From Notospermus geniculatus (taxonomy: Eukaryota > Nemertea > Pilidiophora > Heteronemertea > Lineidae), in the NCBI GenBank assembly GCA_002633025.1, contig NMRB01001517.1:79127-143126 (forward strand): a stretch of 64,000 nt of DNA, read 5' to 3'. Positions 1 to 13,200 of the stretch are shown here, piece after piece (within the stretch, counting starts at the first letter, position 1; each line of letters starts with the position of its first letter). The translations under genes were made by a program, and so were the position numbers. Below the pieces are notes generated by a model. That model saw only the letters and a program-made list of their open reading frames with translations. It ran no database searches and was not told the origin of the DNA.

Positions 1-475
1 AGTGGATGAGTACCTAATATATACCAAAGTTTCAATCTCCTCCATTGAACGGTCCAGGAGGAGATATCACTTTCGGACGGCTCCTAGTTTTTATTAAAGT
101 TTGACCCCTGTGACCTTGAAAGTAGGTCAAGGTCAAAACCCGTATGATATATTATGAAGCTGTCACAGATAAACCTTCACACCAAATTTCATCACTTTAT
201 CACAATTACTTTAGGAGTAATGACCATAAATGTGTTTTTCACATATCGCCCCCTGGTGGAAAGACAGGGAGTTGGATCGAAATTCCAAGAGTGTTGTGCA
301 CAATAGTGGATGAGTACCTAATATATACCAAAGTTTCAAGCTCCTCCGTTGAACAGTGTAGGAGGAGATATCACTTTCGGACGGACGGACGGACGGACAG
401 CCGGACGGACAGCCGGACTGACGGCGGAGGGTAAAACAATATCTCCCCGACTTTTTTTCAAAAAGCGGGGAGATA
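1..475. repeat. Dispersed/tandem repeat with GGAC simple repeat and terminal hairpin
   Basis: Bases 1-80 recur almost unchanged at 306-385, so the edge holds one full unit of about 305 bp and part of the next. Inside lies a CCCCCTGGTGG block near 247-260. From about 376 the sequence becomes a GGAC/GGACAGCC simple repeat, followed by a 34-bp hairpin at 441-474 (ATCTCCCC arm, T-run, GCGGGGAGAT arm). Reading frames here are repeat artefacts with no protein resemblance. The arrangement suggests a non-autonomous mobile repeat; the family is not identified. Confidence 0.8.
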
Positions 476-961
476 ACAAACTAAAATAAGCTTTCACACA
501 TGTTCTTTTGAAATCTCCAATCACAACCAGCGTGATTTCATAAAAACTGCCAACTTTTCCACTCAATCAACTACAAATCATCTCTTTAAGCAAACAATGA
601 ATGGAAATAAACTTTGCCTTTCATGTCAAAAGTCAAAACTCATACAAAAGATGTCCTGCAAAAGAATCCAGTCAAACCGATAAAATCACTCTATTGTGAC
701 AAGTGCTAAGGATGAGTGGAATCCAGTGAGAAGTGAAGAAGTTTATAAAACTGTCCAGCAGCAGACACTTCAAACATACAAAACACATTCAAACATGTCA
801 AACATAATACACTATGTTTGGACAAACAATGGCATTCACTTGCAGTACGGACTTCATGATGTCAAGAATAATTGACTTGTATGAACACATGAACACAATG
901 TAAGAACAGAAATGAATCACTCAAATCAAGGAACACAACATGGCGATATTTTTATTGAACT
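476..961. other. 3' flank of POC1, no gene seen
   Basis: AT-rich DNA downstream of the POC1 stop codon on the minus strand. It probably contains the POC1 3' UTR. I see no exon, RNA gene or clear repeat here. Confidence 0.5.
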
Positions 962-3900
962 TCAATCTGTCGGTCTGATCTGTAGCGTTATTTTCTGTTG
1001 GTTATCGAGACATTCGCGTAGCTTGTTCTCAGTCATGGTCAGCCGCTGCTCAAGAATCGACACCGTCTGAAAAAGAAGAAAACAACATCAGTCCCAAGAT
1101 ATCTGTCAGTTTCAAAGATATCCTTGAAGGAAAGGGGTTGATTTCCAAATCACTGTACTCAACCGACCTGTGTAATGATATCCAACTGTCCAACAATATG
1201 CTCCAGGGTGTTGGCCAGCTCCGGTGACATGGACTGAGGCTCCAGAGGTTGCCTCACGGCACCTGATTCTTGTGAGTTGTCTTTCTGTAAAGTGCAGCTT
1301 GCTCTATCACCAGAGGTGGCACCCATACCCTTCATGATGCCATTAGGGACACTTGTAGGCTGAAAATAGAAGAGGAATGAGACTATAAGCGCTTCAATAT
1401 TCCAGAGACACAATGTCAAAGGCAAGCCATTTCCTCAACCCACACGTCACCAAAACAACTCGACTCAGTTTTGTGTAGAACTTGGCAGACAACAATACCA
1501 TTTCTAGGAAAACGCCCGTAATTTGACAAATAATTATACCTGGGGGTGAGAAAAAAGGGCAGGGCCAACATCAGTAATGCCTGGGTCAGTGTCTGTCATA
1601 CTTCTAAGTTCAGTTCTAGCATCAAGCTGAAAGGTCAACCACAAGTTAAAACAAGAAATTAAACTCAGAATGTTAGTATATAAGTGGGAACCAACAATAA
1701 ACAGAAAACTGTAACAAATACACTAAAATACAAGCCATGTTGAGGGCAGAAGAATAAAGAGTCACTGAAGAATAACACACTCACCTGACAGGGAGAACCC
1801 TTTCCTGTCGCTGGTGACCGATATTGTGGAGATCGAGGTGGGATGTCATGGATGGTGGGTCTATCTTCGCCTGCCTGCCTTGCACGGTGAGATTGCAGGA
1901 CTTCGTTGTAGTCAACCTGGTCGAAATTTGTCTTCCACACTAACACTTGCTCATCAGAGCCACCAGATCCAAAATAATCACCAGATCGTGAGAACGCAAC
2001 AGCAGTAGCAGGCCCCTGAAATAAGAGTAATCAGTTTGAAGCCAGCAGTGGACATCAAAAAAAGTTTGGCGGCAAATGATTCATCTTTGAGAACATCAAT
2101 TCAATATTTATCAGTCATTGATACAATGCAGATCTCTCAGTAATGACACCTCACAAATTGACGATTACCTGATGTCCATGCAGTGTGTAGAACAATCGTC
2201 CCTCTAATAAGTCCAGGATTTTCAATGTTGAATCGTCAGAAGCAGTTATGAGGTAATTACCACTGGCATGGAAGGACAAGCTGTTCACCGGAGCTGTGTG
2301 GACTGGAATGTAAAGGGAATGGCATTGACACTTTACTGAGTTTAGATTGTTCATTCTCATTTGAGACTGAAACTGGACAGTCCAAGAGTGTATCAGATGG
2401 CCCCTGTGCACTTGTTCCCGTCTCCATGTGTTCCCCTGGGAACGAGGTCAGGAAGCAGGCATCAAAACAAGATGCCCACTCCAGGGTGCAACTCATCATT
2501 TACACTCAAACTGTTGCAACTGAAGTGAAGCAAAGTGGTCTCCACAGTTATCTTACCCTATTAGCCGCACAACATTTTACAGGGGCAACTGAAAGCCAAT
2601 CATTCAGATAGGCTGGTTCAAATTAGCACTTGCCTGTGTAATGCTGAAGAAGTTTGTTCATCCTGATATCCCATACTTTTACTGTGCTATCAGTGGAAGC
2701 AGCAGCAATACATGTACCACTAGGATGAAAGGCGACATCATTCACAAACCTGGAGAGAAGACGGCATTAGTTGAGGGAAAATCAGGTGATGTCTCAGTCA
2801 GATCAACCACAATCTTGAATTGAATATATACTTACCCTCCGTGTTCAAAAAACGTATGCACACATTCCTTGTTCTGTTTGTCCCAGAGTTTGACTGTTTT
2901 ATCATCACTGCCAGATACTATCAATCGACTGTCAGGAGAAAACCTGGAAAACAAAGAGATGTTTAATAAAACAAAGTGTACAATCAGAGGTCCAAAAGTG
3001 CATGGGACTACATTGTACCACTACCATTTCAAGTGCACGAACTCTTCTCTGAGCATATAATCCATCCAAAACAAATTGGATCCACTAATGTGCACACCTT
3101 AACTGGGTATACAATACATATGACCATATTTGGACTTGGAGGACACCTACTTTGCACATCTGACCCAATTCATATGCTGTGTCAGGGAGAACAAGAACTT
3201 TTGCCTGTGTACAGTCCACACCTGAAATTGAGAGGAAGTCAATCATATTTCTGATTCAGAAGAATCATGTCAACTAGTTGAATGGCCAGAAAAGGACTCT
3301 GAAAGCAAACTGTGACATGGATCAAAAGATCCTACCTTGATTGTTTTATCATCTGAGGTACTGCATAGATGCTGGCCATCACTTGAAAAGTCTATGCTCC
3401 TGACTGTGGCTGTGTGCGCTTTGAAAACAGTCGATTCTCCTTTCCTGCAAGAAACAAAGGAAATTTAAATTGTAACACAAGATGACTCAAGAAGCAAATG
3501 TGTCAGGACGCTTGAATCTACCAGCTGGATAGCAAGACTGACTGATGTCATCCTTCATGGGAACTCCTAGATCAATTTAGAGTAAACATGACAGCCAACA
3601 TCATGCAAGTTTAGATGAAGTAGGCCCCAACTTACACACTAGGTATCCACAGCCTGACTGTCTTGTCCCTGGAAGCTGAAGCAACCAGATGTCCAGATGG
3701 AGAGAAGCACACCGACATTACAGCATCTTTATGACCGACAAATCTGTATGCTCGCATCTGGGGTTTGAAGTGCCATATCATTAAAGATGAATCCATGGAT
3801 CCAGAAGCTGGAAGGATATGAAGTTGTATGTTCAAAACACAGATCACTCACAAGAAGACAGGAACGGAGAAATTCACTCACTCTTTCAAACGACACAACA

Positions 3901-4751
3901 ATGAATCAAAAACTTAATTAAAATTTGGAGAGAAGTCACACAAGTACCTATTTGTTTCATGTTTGGATTAAAATCAAGACTTGTGATTGTGTCTCTGTGT
4001 CCCTTAAAATGACGTTCAAGGGTCGGATCCTCCTGAAAAACAGACATTGAACAATCAGTAGATAATAAGCAAGAAGTCAATCTCCAGAATTCACGAATTT
4101 TCGACCCCAACCGGGGTCTTTTTCAAGTGGAACTTTACAATCTGAAACTCTAGAAAAGACTGAGCTCAATCAGTAGAAATAGTAATAGAAATGAAGCAGT
4201 CTGGCAGAGCCCTTTAAGGCCATGAAAAGTTGTTTATTTTCGTCAGCTTTTAGGCCTCCTTTTAGGTAACTGGGCCTAGGCCTGCCACCTAGGCCTAGGC
4301 CTAGGCCTTGGCAAGGCCAACAAAGCGAAAGGGAAAGAAGAAGGCCGCGGCAGGGGAAGCCGGGCATGATTATGTCGTATGAAAGACGTCATTTTAAAAT
4401 TCATTTTTCTACACCAACAGGCACAGCTGTGTCACCTTCAATTCATTCCATGCACACATCTGCAACAGGCTATACCATATATAGGCCTTGGCCTACATCA
4501 TGAATACATACACAGGCCCCGACCCCACCCAATGTTGTTTGTGCAGGCCAATGTACATGTATACAGTGTACACAGTGACAGTGTACATGGATGGTATACT
4601 GCGCTACGCAATGCACTGCACTGCAATCTGTCCGAAAATGGATCACCCCTTTTTTGACACAAGAAGGATCGATTGAAGATTATTCAGCAGATATTTTCAT
4701 CCACATCTAGCCAAAGCAGATGCTTTATATACTTACAAGCACAGTCCCCAT
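962..4751 (-). CDS. POC1: POC1 centriolar protein (WD40), 12 exons, complete
   Basis: Exons (minus strand): 4737-4751, 3948-4032, 3636-3807, 3336-3444, 3151-3221, 2836-2943, 2634-2749, 2169-2302, 1785-2015, 1540-1626, 1168-1359, 962-1066. All phases agree and total 475 codons (474 aa). After MGTVL the protein reads [20 protein letters not shown], then a seven-bladed WD40 propeller (residues about 10-300) with blades ending in IWH, LWI, VWT, LWD, VWD and ILD. A variable linker follows, then the POC1-specific C-terminal coiled coil (residues about 410-470, [10 protein letters not shown] and [14 protein letters not shown]). POC1 proteins act in centriole and basal-body assembly and stability (family knowledge). 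Length is close to vertebrate POC1B; as the only copy seen it is named POC1. One intron has a GC donor (after 2634). It shares an upstream region with NUBP1. Confidence 0.97.
4256..4316. repeat. GGCCTA-type short repeat
   Basis: A run of imperfect CCTAGG/GGCCTA hexamers in POC1 intron 1. Similar GGCCTA strings occur elsewhere in the window (for example near 16741). Confidence 0.6.
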
Positions 4752-5057
4752 TTTGATGGCTCAAAATTTATTCAATAAACTGATAAAATTGAAATCACTT
4801 GCATTCGGATTTTGAAATCGGCGGTAGGTCTGCGTTTGCGCACTGCGTACGGTATCTAGACTGATTCTTTAGCCTCACAACGCTCCGCTGTATATCTCAA
4901 GGGCACGAAACCAGTCGAAACGCGTATCGATCCTATTGCGCATGCTTGAGTCAAACCGGATGTAAACAATTACGCGTGCTGCAGGTGGCAAGCCAGCTGT
5001 GTCTTCTTCCCTGTCTTCCATGCATCAAAGTTTCCCTTAATTTACTGAATGAAAATC
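4752..5057. promoter_or_regulatory. Bidirectional promoter region POC1 / NUBP1
   Basis: The 306 bp between the two divergent start codons. It contains TGCGCATGC (4937-4945), a match to the NRF-1 core, and ACCGGATGT (4955-4963), resembling an ETS site; CpGs are more frequent than in the surroundings. No TATA box is evident. Motif calls are by eye; transcription from both sides is inferred from gene orientation. Confidence 0.55.
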
Positions 5058-7483
5058 ATGGCAAACGAACACAAATGTACAACAGAACTGTCCAATGAAC
5101 TGTTGGCTTCAACCACAAGGGGTTGTCCCGCAGATTCGGTGAGGCTGTGATAATGATAGATAGAGAGTGAGATCTGAGATAATCAGTCTTTTTTCACACA
5201 GCGACACATGAAAGCAAGTATGTCATGAGCTGTACTATACGCTCTTTTTATTTCACTTCCAGGAACAGGCTGGTCGTGCCAGCATGTGTGAGGGTTGTCC
5301 TGGTCAGGCATTATGTAGGTCACAAGGTGAGAAAACCCAGCATTACTGATACCATCTCGCCCCGATCCTCTAAGGAGGGGAAGACCAAGGCAAAGCCAAG
5401 CAAGGCCAGAGAAAGCCAAGGATGCGAACTTGATCCCTGCAATTCATCCCTTTTTGTTTCCTTCTTACAGGTGGACCAGACCCTGATCAAGCTATGATTG
5501 ACCTCAGGATGAATGCCATAAAACATAAGCTGCTGGTTTTGTCAGGAAAAGGAGGTAAGCCTGTAACCATGGTAACATATGTGCTTAGGGAATCCAAATT
5601 AGGCAATAGAGCAACTAGATGCAGTAGAAAACTTGTTCCTTTAGTCTGCAGTACTTACAGAACTCTCAGTTAACTTTCATATTTTTCCACATTAAATCTC
5701 CAGGAGTGGGGAAGTCTAGTCTTGCTACATCATTGGCCATATCCCTTGGACTGGACAATCAGAATACAGCTCTTCTAGATCTTGATGTCTGTGGACCAAG
5801 CGTCCCAAATATGATGGGCGTGGCAGGCCAGCAAGTGATCAACACCGAGTATGGATGGAAAACTTTGGAGTGAGTATGGTTCTCCTGATTCATAATAACT
5901 GCATCAAGTCAATGATGGAGGGTTTTCTTCAGGGCAGACACTGAAATGACTTTCTGTAATGCTTATGCAATCTTTGATGCTGACCTTTATCACTGATGAA
6001 TGACTGTTAGCTGCACAATTTGGACATCAGCTTGGGGACTGATTGCAACTAGGTGATGATTAATTCCCTTTGTAAGGAGGACACAGGGCTACGCAAATTT
6101 CACTTACTGGGTGTCATCCACCCCACTTGTATACTTTTCTTCAGGTCACCTCATGGGAAGGTGAAGGTGATGTCTGTTGGGTCACTAATAGATTCAAGTG
6201 ATAGTTCCATAACATTCCGAGGCCCAAGGAAGACCCGACTCATAACGCAACTGATCAAGGACACTTTCTGGGGAAGATTGGACTACCTGATCATTGGTAT
6301 GGGTAATAGGAATTTCATCCACAATACTGAAGTTCTACTCTATTGCTCCCAATTTTGGATCGTAAGTGGAGTATGTCAGTACTTGTGTACAGCTACCTTA
6401 TTCTTGTAGTGTTGGAGGGCATTATCAATCAGTCTTTCTCACACACATGATCTTGGAAGATCCCTATTACTTCACTGAACCTACACCTTATTTTCTTTCA
6501 TCAGACACACCACCAGGAACCAGTGACGAGCACCTAACTGTAATGAAGGCTTTAAAAAATGTGAAGCCAGACGGAGCAGTCATAGTGACGACGCCACAGA
6601 AGGTGGCGTTGGGGACAATTAGGAAGGAAATCAACTTCTGTCGAAAGATGGGACTGAAAATCATCGGCATTGTTGAAAATATGAGTGGATATGTCTGCCC
6701 ATGTTGTGGAGTGAGTACATTTTATGTTGTATTACTCTCTTCACTGATACAATCCAACTGGTGGATCAATCATGAGAAGTTGGTGGAAATTATCAAATGG
6801 ATCTACAGTGAAAATGTTGTCTTTTTCAGGAGGTTACAGACATTTTCAACTCTGCAGGGAGTGTGGAGAAATTGTGTGGAGAGTTCAAGCTGAAGTTTCT
6901 AGGCAGTGTTCCGCTGGATAAGGTATGGACCTCCCATCTTTTATTTGCTTTAGGAACTGACACATAGAGCTCAGGCAGTGTGTAACCATGAAGGCCTCTT
7001 TGCATATTGAGTGCATGGTCCACAGTCAATGCACAATGTGGTAATTTATACAGCATTATGGGCATACAATGAGATAAATGAATTATTACAATGAAATGTC
7101 TAATTGGGACTGTCAAGCCAGCAACTGAGTTTTGAAATACCAGGAACAGTATTGGTGTTATCAATACTGGTAGCCTCACTATATCTCTACGATAGCGGAT
7201 AGGGGCTCCTGACAGGGTTCATTTCTATAGGTCACAATAAACCTGCATTGCCTGTGTTGTGCCTGCATTGCCTGTGTTGTGCCTGCATGTTAACCATCTT
7301 GACTGTGTGAACTGTGGCCAACACAGTATGCACATGCGATATTTCATAGCATTTCAACTCCTCTTTCAGCATTTGGTGATGTGCTGTGAGCAAGGACGAA
7401 CTGTCCTCAAAGATCATCCAGAGTCATCTTCAGCCCGAGCTCTGCAAACATTGACCAGAAACATCAGAGAGGCAATATCATGA
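5058..7483 (+). CDS. NUBP1: Cytosolic Fe-S cluster assembly factor NUBP1 (Mrp/NBP35 P-loop ATPase), 8 exons
   Basis: Exons: 5058-5138, 5263-5326, 5471-5554, 5704-5869, 6145-6296, 6505-6710, 6830-6922, 7370-7483; phases agree, 320 codons (319 aa, almost the human length). The N-terminus carries the four-cysteine Fe-S motif that separates NUBP1 from NUBP2: C23, C36, C39, C45. The deviant Walker A motif GKGGVGKS is at residues 74-81, then [12 protein letters not shown] (switch/Walker B region), [27 protein letters not shown] and [13 protein letters not shown] (C247/C250, the bridging-cluster CPxC). In the CIA pathway NUBP1 and NUBP2 form the scaffold on which cytosolic and nuclear [4Fe-4S] clusters assemble. 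Oddity: the first cysteine spacing is CX12C, whereas the usual NUBP1 pattern is CX13C. The start codon is the first in-frame ATG and lies head to head with POC1. Confidence 0.95.
7225..7290. repeat. Short tandem repeat, about 21-bp unit
   Basis: About two and a half copies of a CCTGCATTGCCTGTGTTGTG unit in NUBP1 intron 7. Confidence 0.7.
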
Positions 7484-8469
7484 TTATGGATACATACGAA
7501 CATGACGACATTTGTTCATGGCTTGGAACTGTGACGAAACTAGAATGGAATGGCAATGGAAACACAATATACAGTTGATTAGAACCTCTGTATTGAGGGT
7601 ACCATTGGGACTGGACTGTCCATAAAAGTAGGTGATTTGGAAAGGATACAACCCATTTGAGGCTGAGATTAGAAGTCCTTAAGTTGTAGGTGTTCTACCA
7701 TCAGAGACGTCCTAGTATACTGAAATTGACAAGATAGCATGGAATATAATTGATAAATGAAGCAGTGGCTTCAATAACATACGGTAGATCATTGGAACAA
7801 TCATTATATTTTCTGTCATAGATATTTACATCAGCACATTATATGTACATGTACATAACATTTATGATTTTATGTAACAATGATATCACATATGAATATA
7901 ATAAGAAACACAAATTATGGATAAGGTTCTTATTTCATAATGAAATACAGTGTATACTGTTATCCAGAACTTAGCTGTGTAAAGGCATAGCTGCCCTTCA
8001 ATGATTCTCAGTGATGCGAGTTTACTATTGGAGGGCAGACAGGTAGTAATGACCAAGATAAGGAAGTGTCTCATCTGCACGAAGTGTCTCATCTGCACGA
8101 CCCACTCCAGAGCAATTTCACTGGAAGGCCTTCTCCTCGGTGAAGCCCACTTTTTATTAGCCTAATCTCAAAAATCGTCTTGCTCAATCACATCTAATGA
8201 CAAGGCAACGGGGAACACAGATTTACCAGCATCATCTCCAATTGCTTGCAAAAGCAGTGCCAATTTGCAGAATCACATGACCAGCTATGGGCTTTGTGAA
8301 GGAAGTCCTCTAACTCATGGTTTACTAGCCACCATATAACACATTTATAAATACATAAGACTAGTGCCTACTAGTGCATTCCCTGAAATTAATAGCAAAT
8401 ATCAGTCCTCCAATAGTAAGAGGCAGTGTAGACACTAGTGAGCATTGGGCGCGTGGTCAATTGAACTAA
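7484..8469. other. NUBP1 3' flank / convergent intergenic DNA
   Basis: AT-rich sequence after the NUBP1 stop, probably including its 3' UTR. Only short direct repeats are visible (a doubled CACGAAGTGTCTCATCTG near 8076-8099). No gene seen. Confidence 0.5.
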
Positions 8470-8899
8470 GGCCACACTTTTTTTATTCTTTGGTTTACGG
8501 GCCCGCCGACGTGGCAAAATGCCATTCCGAAAAAAAAATAAAATTGGGAAAATCAGTTTCTTTTATTGCCTCCGAACTTCAAATGAAGTCTTCTAAGAAA
8601 AAAACAAATAAATTGAGTTGTTTTTATTTCCGCCGACCTTGATTTCAGTTGTCATGACTGCTAAAATAAATAAAACCAACTGACGTACGCCTATTTCCTG
8701 GCAGCGAGGACGGAAAGAAGCAGAAAAGAGGCAATTGTCAAGAATTTTTTGGTTTTTTATTTCCTCCGAGTTGTCTTACTTGTCATTCAAAAGGTGAAAA
8801 CTGAACTGAACCAAAGTTTTTTTTTATTTTTATTCCGTCCTCCGCACCTGGGTTCAAAATCTTTGTGCCCGTAAACCAAAGAATATAATAACCGTGGCC
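8470..8899. mobile_element. MITE with about 34-bp terminal inverted repeats and TAA target duplication
   Basis: The left end GGCCACA... plus TTCTTTGGTTTACGGGC is mirrored at the right end (GCCCGTAAACCAAAGAA...GTGGCC). The 430-bp element is flanked by TAA on both sides (8467-8469 and 8900-8902), the target duplication expected for PIF/Harbinger-type elements. There is no transposase frame. The interior has several T-rich stretches each followed by CCGCCGA, CCTCCGA or a similar motif. Confidence 0.8.
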
Positions 8900-10280
8900 T
8901 AATAGCAGTCATCTGCACTACTAGTAGTACAAGATGGAGCCTTTAACTTAACTGACTGTGTCCTCCCACTGACCACAAGCGGAGCTAATGCCTCTTACCA
9001 TTGGGAGGCAGTAATACAGTAATATACATAACATTGTACAATGCATACACCTGGTCCCATTGGCATTCAGCAAATGGCAGGTGACTGTCCGAGGCCAGCG
9101 TGGCTCAGAAGCAGGTGTCTGACAATCAGTTAATACCTGACATGCGCCTGTCAGTCACCAAAAAAACCAAGCTTAGTATTCATAATCAAAATTTGATGAT
9201 ATCTACTTTGCCTAAGTATTGGTGCACAATATTTTATACCATATTTCATATATTTTGATCAATGTATTGTAAAATATTTAGACAAATGTAAAAAGTTGTT
9301 TCAAGAAGTCGCAATAATTTGGGTTATAATAAAGAAAACCAACTTCGTCTTCAACATTCCTATTCAACTCCCATTCAGCATTTGAATCCAACTGGTTTAA
9401 AATGCAATCAGTAGCAATGTTTACATTTAGGTCCCCACGAAATGGCACTCATAGGAAAATACATATAATGTGTTGTAAATGCTGGTTAGAGAAGAAATCT
9501 TCAACAAAAACATCAGCTGTGTAAAGATATTGTTAATAGTTCATTAAAATAATCCGTTAACCACCATCTCATTGGTGGATTCAAATTATGCAATCACAAC
9601 AATCACGCAAAAAAATGTGGAAAGAAAGCCACATCTTATTTTACTGCATGCATTTAAATATCAACGGTCTTGTTTTTTTCCAAGACTACCCGAAATTAAA
9701 ACTCATGTCACAAAACTATGAATGTATATGAGTGAACACTTTGACCACATTTTTTCACAGATAAAATTCAGTTAACATTGTTACCTCAGAAAATCTGTCA
9801 CTGCCCCACTGGGAGCATGTTCATTCGAGGTAATAGCTATATCATGCACTGCATAATGTACTGTACCGGTAGATATGGCTATGGCTATTACTTCAAACAA
9901 ACAAACTCCCATTGATAAATGCCAGTAACCCCACCTGTGATCAGTGGGCGTATGATCGATAATTGTACTCAACCAAGTACATGACTATAGTGTAACTATT
10001 ACTCCAATCGACCATGCCCCCACCAACTAATCGTGGCGATACAGTGTTTTACCTTTGGAGGGCAGAGTGATTGCCAAGGAATGAGACAAAGAGTACTGGC
10101 ATCTTAAATCCAGCATCGTGTCTCATTGCAGCACTTTGGAACTTTCCAAGTTGGCCTACCGGTACATACAGAGACAGCCTGAAGAGACCAACTACATAGG
10201 CCAGACTGCAAATGCACAAGAATGTTTTGTTTCATTTTTGGCTATTGCACCTAACAATTCAGAACTGCACGTTAATTGAC
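8900..10280. other. Convergent intergenic DNA between NUBP1 and the glycosyltransferase
   Basis: AT-rich sequence with no exon-like reading frame and no RNA gene recognised. It probably contains the 3' UTR of the minus-strand gene ending at 10281. Confidence 0.5.
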
Positions 10281-13200
10281 TCAGTAAGGTGGCGTCTCCA
10301 CTGGTTCTACCCTTTCTGCTCCGTCGCTCGCCGGCGTCGTCAAGTTGCTCATGTCATCATGCACTGAACTATTCTCAGCACTTTCATCAGCGCCGGACTT
10401 CTTTTCTTTCTTCTTGCCAGAGTAATACCAAGAGGCGAGCCTTTCTGGAGACACACCGCACATGTAGGCCGCCGCCATCATTGAATTCATACCAGTTACC
10501 TATGGCAACAAAAAGAATAGTGAATACGTTCTATAATATTTGGATTGGACAGCTCTCAATTCGGTCATACTCATTCAACTGAACTGTTTCGTTATCAGCA
10601 CCTTCCTCCATCAAGGATCAGATCCCGTGTCTTTCTACAGCATACCCATACTGCAGCACAACCTGTGCTGGGTGACACACGTAATGGAACATAAGCACTT
10701 GAAGAATGGCAGGTTTTGAGCAATCTCTTCCTAAGTAAAGCAGTGACTGACCTTATAATAGCCATGTTTCTCCCAGCGCCTGGCTGACGTCACACACGCC
10801 TCTCCCTCAACAATTCCAATATGGCCGAGAGTCTTCAACTTGTCAATCTGAAATGGGACAGACTCAGTACTCAGAAAACTAATGAGCTTCTGTAGTTCCT
10901 AAGCAAACTGGTTCAAATTGCATAGAATACATGGAGCCGAGCAAAACCAGATACCAACCAGAGCGAAGTCCTCAAAAAGTGGATAGCCTGGCATACCACC
11001 AACGTGGAGGTACATCTTCTTCCTCACAAAAATGGCTTGGTCACCATAGGGAAGTTCTGCAGTATAATACATCAACAGTACAGTTATGAAGAGCGGGCCG
11101 AACCACATCTTGACACACAGGTGCAGACATCACAAGTGTCACTCTAAATGAGGCTACTTACCTCCATACTTGGCCCTCATATTGGTGCCCCATTCTAAGA
11201 GACGCGCTTGGAACTTGCTCAGTTTGGAGGGTTTGCCAGTCTCAGGGCTGAAAGAGAGACATTACCGGTACTAGGAATACCTGACGAATGGTAAAGACAA
11301 CATGAGCACAGCCAGGTGAGTTACAATACCTCTATTTCTAATGGACAACACCTCTCTACACCTTAAACGATATCACCACAACATATGTTACCAGATGAGA
11401 AAGGGGTGTGTACAGCTTCGATGGGCAACTGACAGAGATGAAGGCATTAAGAACGTTTGGTCAAATATTTGAGACAGAATATTAGATTTATGCATATGTA
11501 AAATTCGCAACATGAAGTATTGAATGTTTGAATGTTTGACAGACTGCACCAACTCATATTGTATGGTGCATTGCTTTCTGAAGGGGCTGTGTAAACAGTA
11601 AGAAAGGCATGACATGTACATGAACTGTATTGAAGGGGATGTGAAACCAGTAAGAAAACCATGCCATACACTGTATTGTACACTGCTTTATGATGGGGCT
11701 ATGGAACCAGATTTATAAAGAATGGAATAGTTTTATGAGGAAGGACAAAAGAGTGACCAAGGAAATATACAATGAAGTGAATTGAAGAAGTGAAAAGCCT
11801 TAGAAATATGCCTATTTAGGGTTTCCATAGAATGACCTTAAAACTGACTAACACTGAGACTGAAACTTCACTGTCATTGCTGACTTTAAACTGACTAACA
11901 CTGAGACTGAAACTTCACTATCATTGCTGACTTTAAAACTGACGAACACCAAGGCTGAAACTTCACTGTCATTGCTATGAGTAATGGTTCACAGCCAAAG
12001 GAGGCCTTATCACTGGCAGCAGGGCGTTTCACTAGCAAATTTAGCTGTGTTTCCATGATGACCTTTATGGGGTATGGGGTGAACCTCAGCAGAAGATAGA
12101 CAGTGAAGTGACATAACACATTGGAATACACATAATCAGAAGTGATACATACACCGGCGGTTCATCGGGTGTAGGAGTAGGACTAGCACAAGGACTAGCC
12201 TTAGGGCTGGAAAGAATGAAAGGCAGTCATAACACAAGACTTCATTGACTAAATTATGGCCCCTCTTTAAATCAATCACACGGTTGCCAACTGATTGTTA
12301 GCACAGCAATGATCTGATGTGAAGAGAATATGTGAGACCAGTGGAGTGGCTTTCTGAATCTGGCCTCCTCTGTGTAAGAGGCCATTCAGTCACTCCTTAT
12401 AAACTTACTCGACACGATCTGGTTGGAAATCTAGTTGAAATTTAAAGGCTCCTGCCACAATGCCAGGAGTCCAAAGGCAGTCTTCAGCATGTTGGTCGAA
12501 ATTTGGTGGAAGTCTACTGTCGACGTGAAGAAAGAGGAGGTTGTCTCCTGAACTCTCTGAGGCCCCGGCCACCATCTGTCGTCCACGACCTGGAAGCCAA
12601 AATTGAAAGTGATGACAAACGACAAAATAAGTCAAATGGGTAATATGAAAATGATGGAAAGCTCAGGAGAAATGCCATGTGAAATAGAACGTGTACAATC
12701 ATTTACAGTGAGCTCTACACAGACATCAGTACAGCTTCTTCAACCTTACCCCAATTCTGGCCAAATCAAGCCATGAAAAGATCACTGGAAGACATGTTAT
12801 GTTAGTACCTACATAGAGCTGGTTTTAGATGTTTATATTGCCAAAGCTAAGCATCCTACATGCGCTGATAGTGGACACTGGCAGCCTGATAGCACAAAAT
12901 GAAGGCTGTCATTTCCAAAGTATTCCTTCAGGATTTACCGGTATACAGATGAAAAGCACATTTCATGCACTGTCTATGAATGGCAGGATCATTCAGCAAA
13001 ATCACAACTCATTTTCTTTTATACATAGAAATCCATTAGAATATACCAAGTAAGCGCAGCAAGCTTCTACCTGTAAGGACTGAATACACCATCAGAAATT
13101 ACCCGGTACAGAAAATTGCTACTGAAGTATCTTTTACATGGCTTCACCCACATGTCAAAACAATTGGTGTGAAAGCAAAATCTTCTCTAACAACACAAAC

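Noticed and set aside
4081-4131. GACCCCAACCGGGGTC hairpin as a terminator or RNA element
   Set aside because: A short chance palindrome in a POC1 intron of an animal gene; no supporting context.
6366-6893. Single continuous plus-strand frame of 175 codons across NUBP1 introns
   Set aside because: It reads through introns; the family match is confined to 6505-6710 between good acceptor and donor sites.
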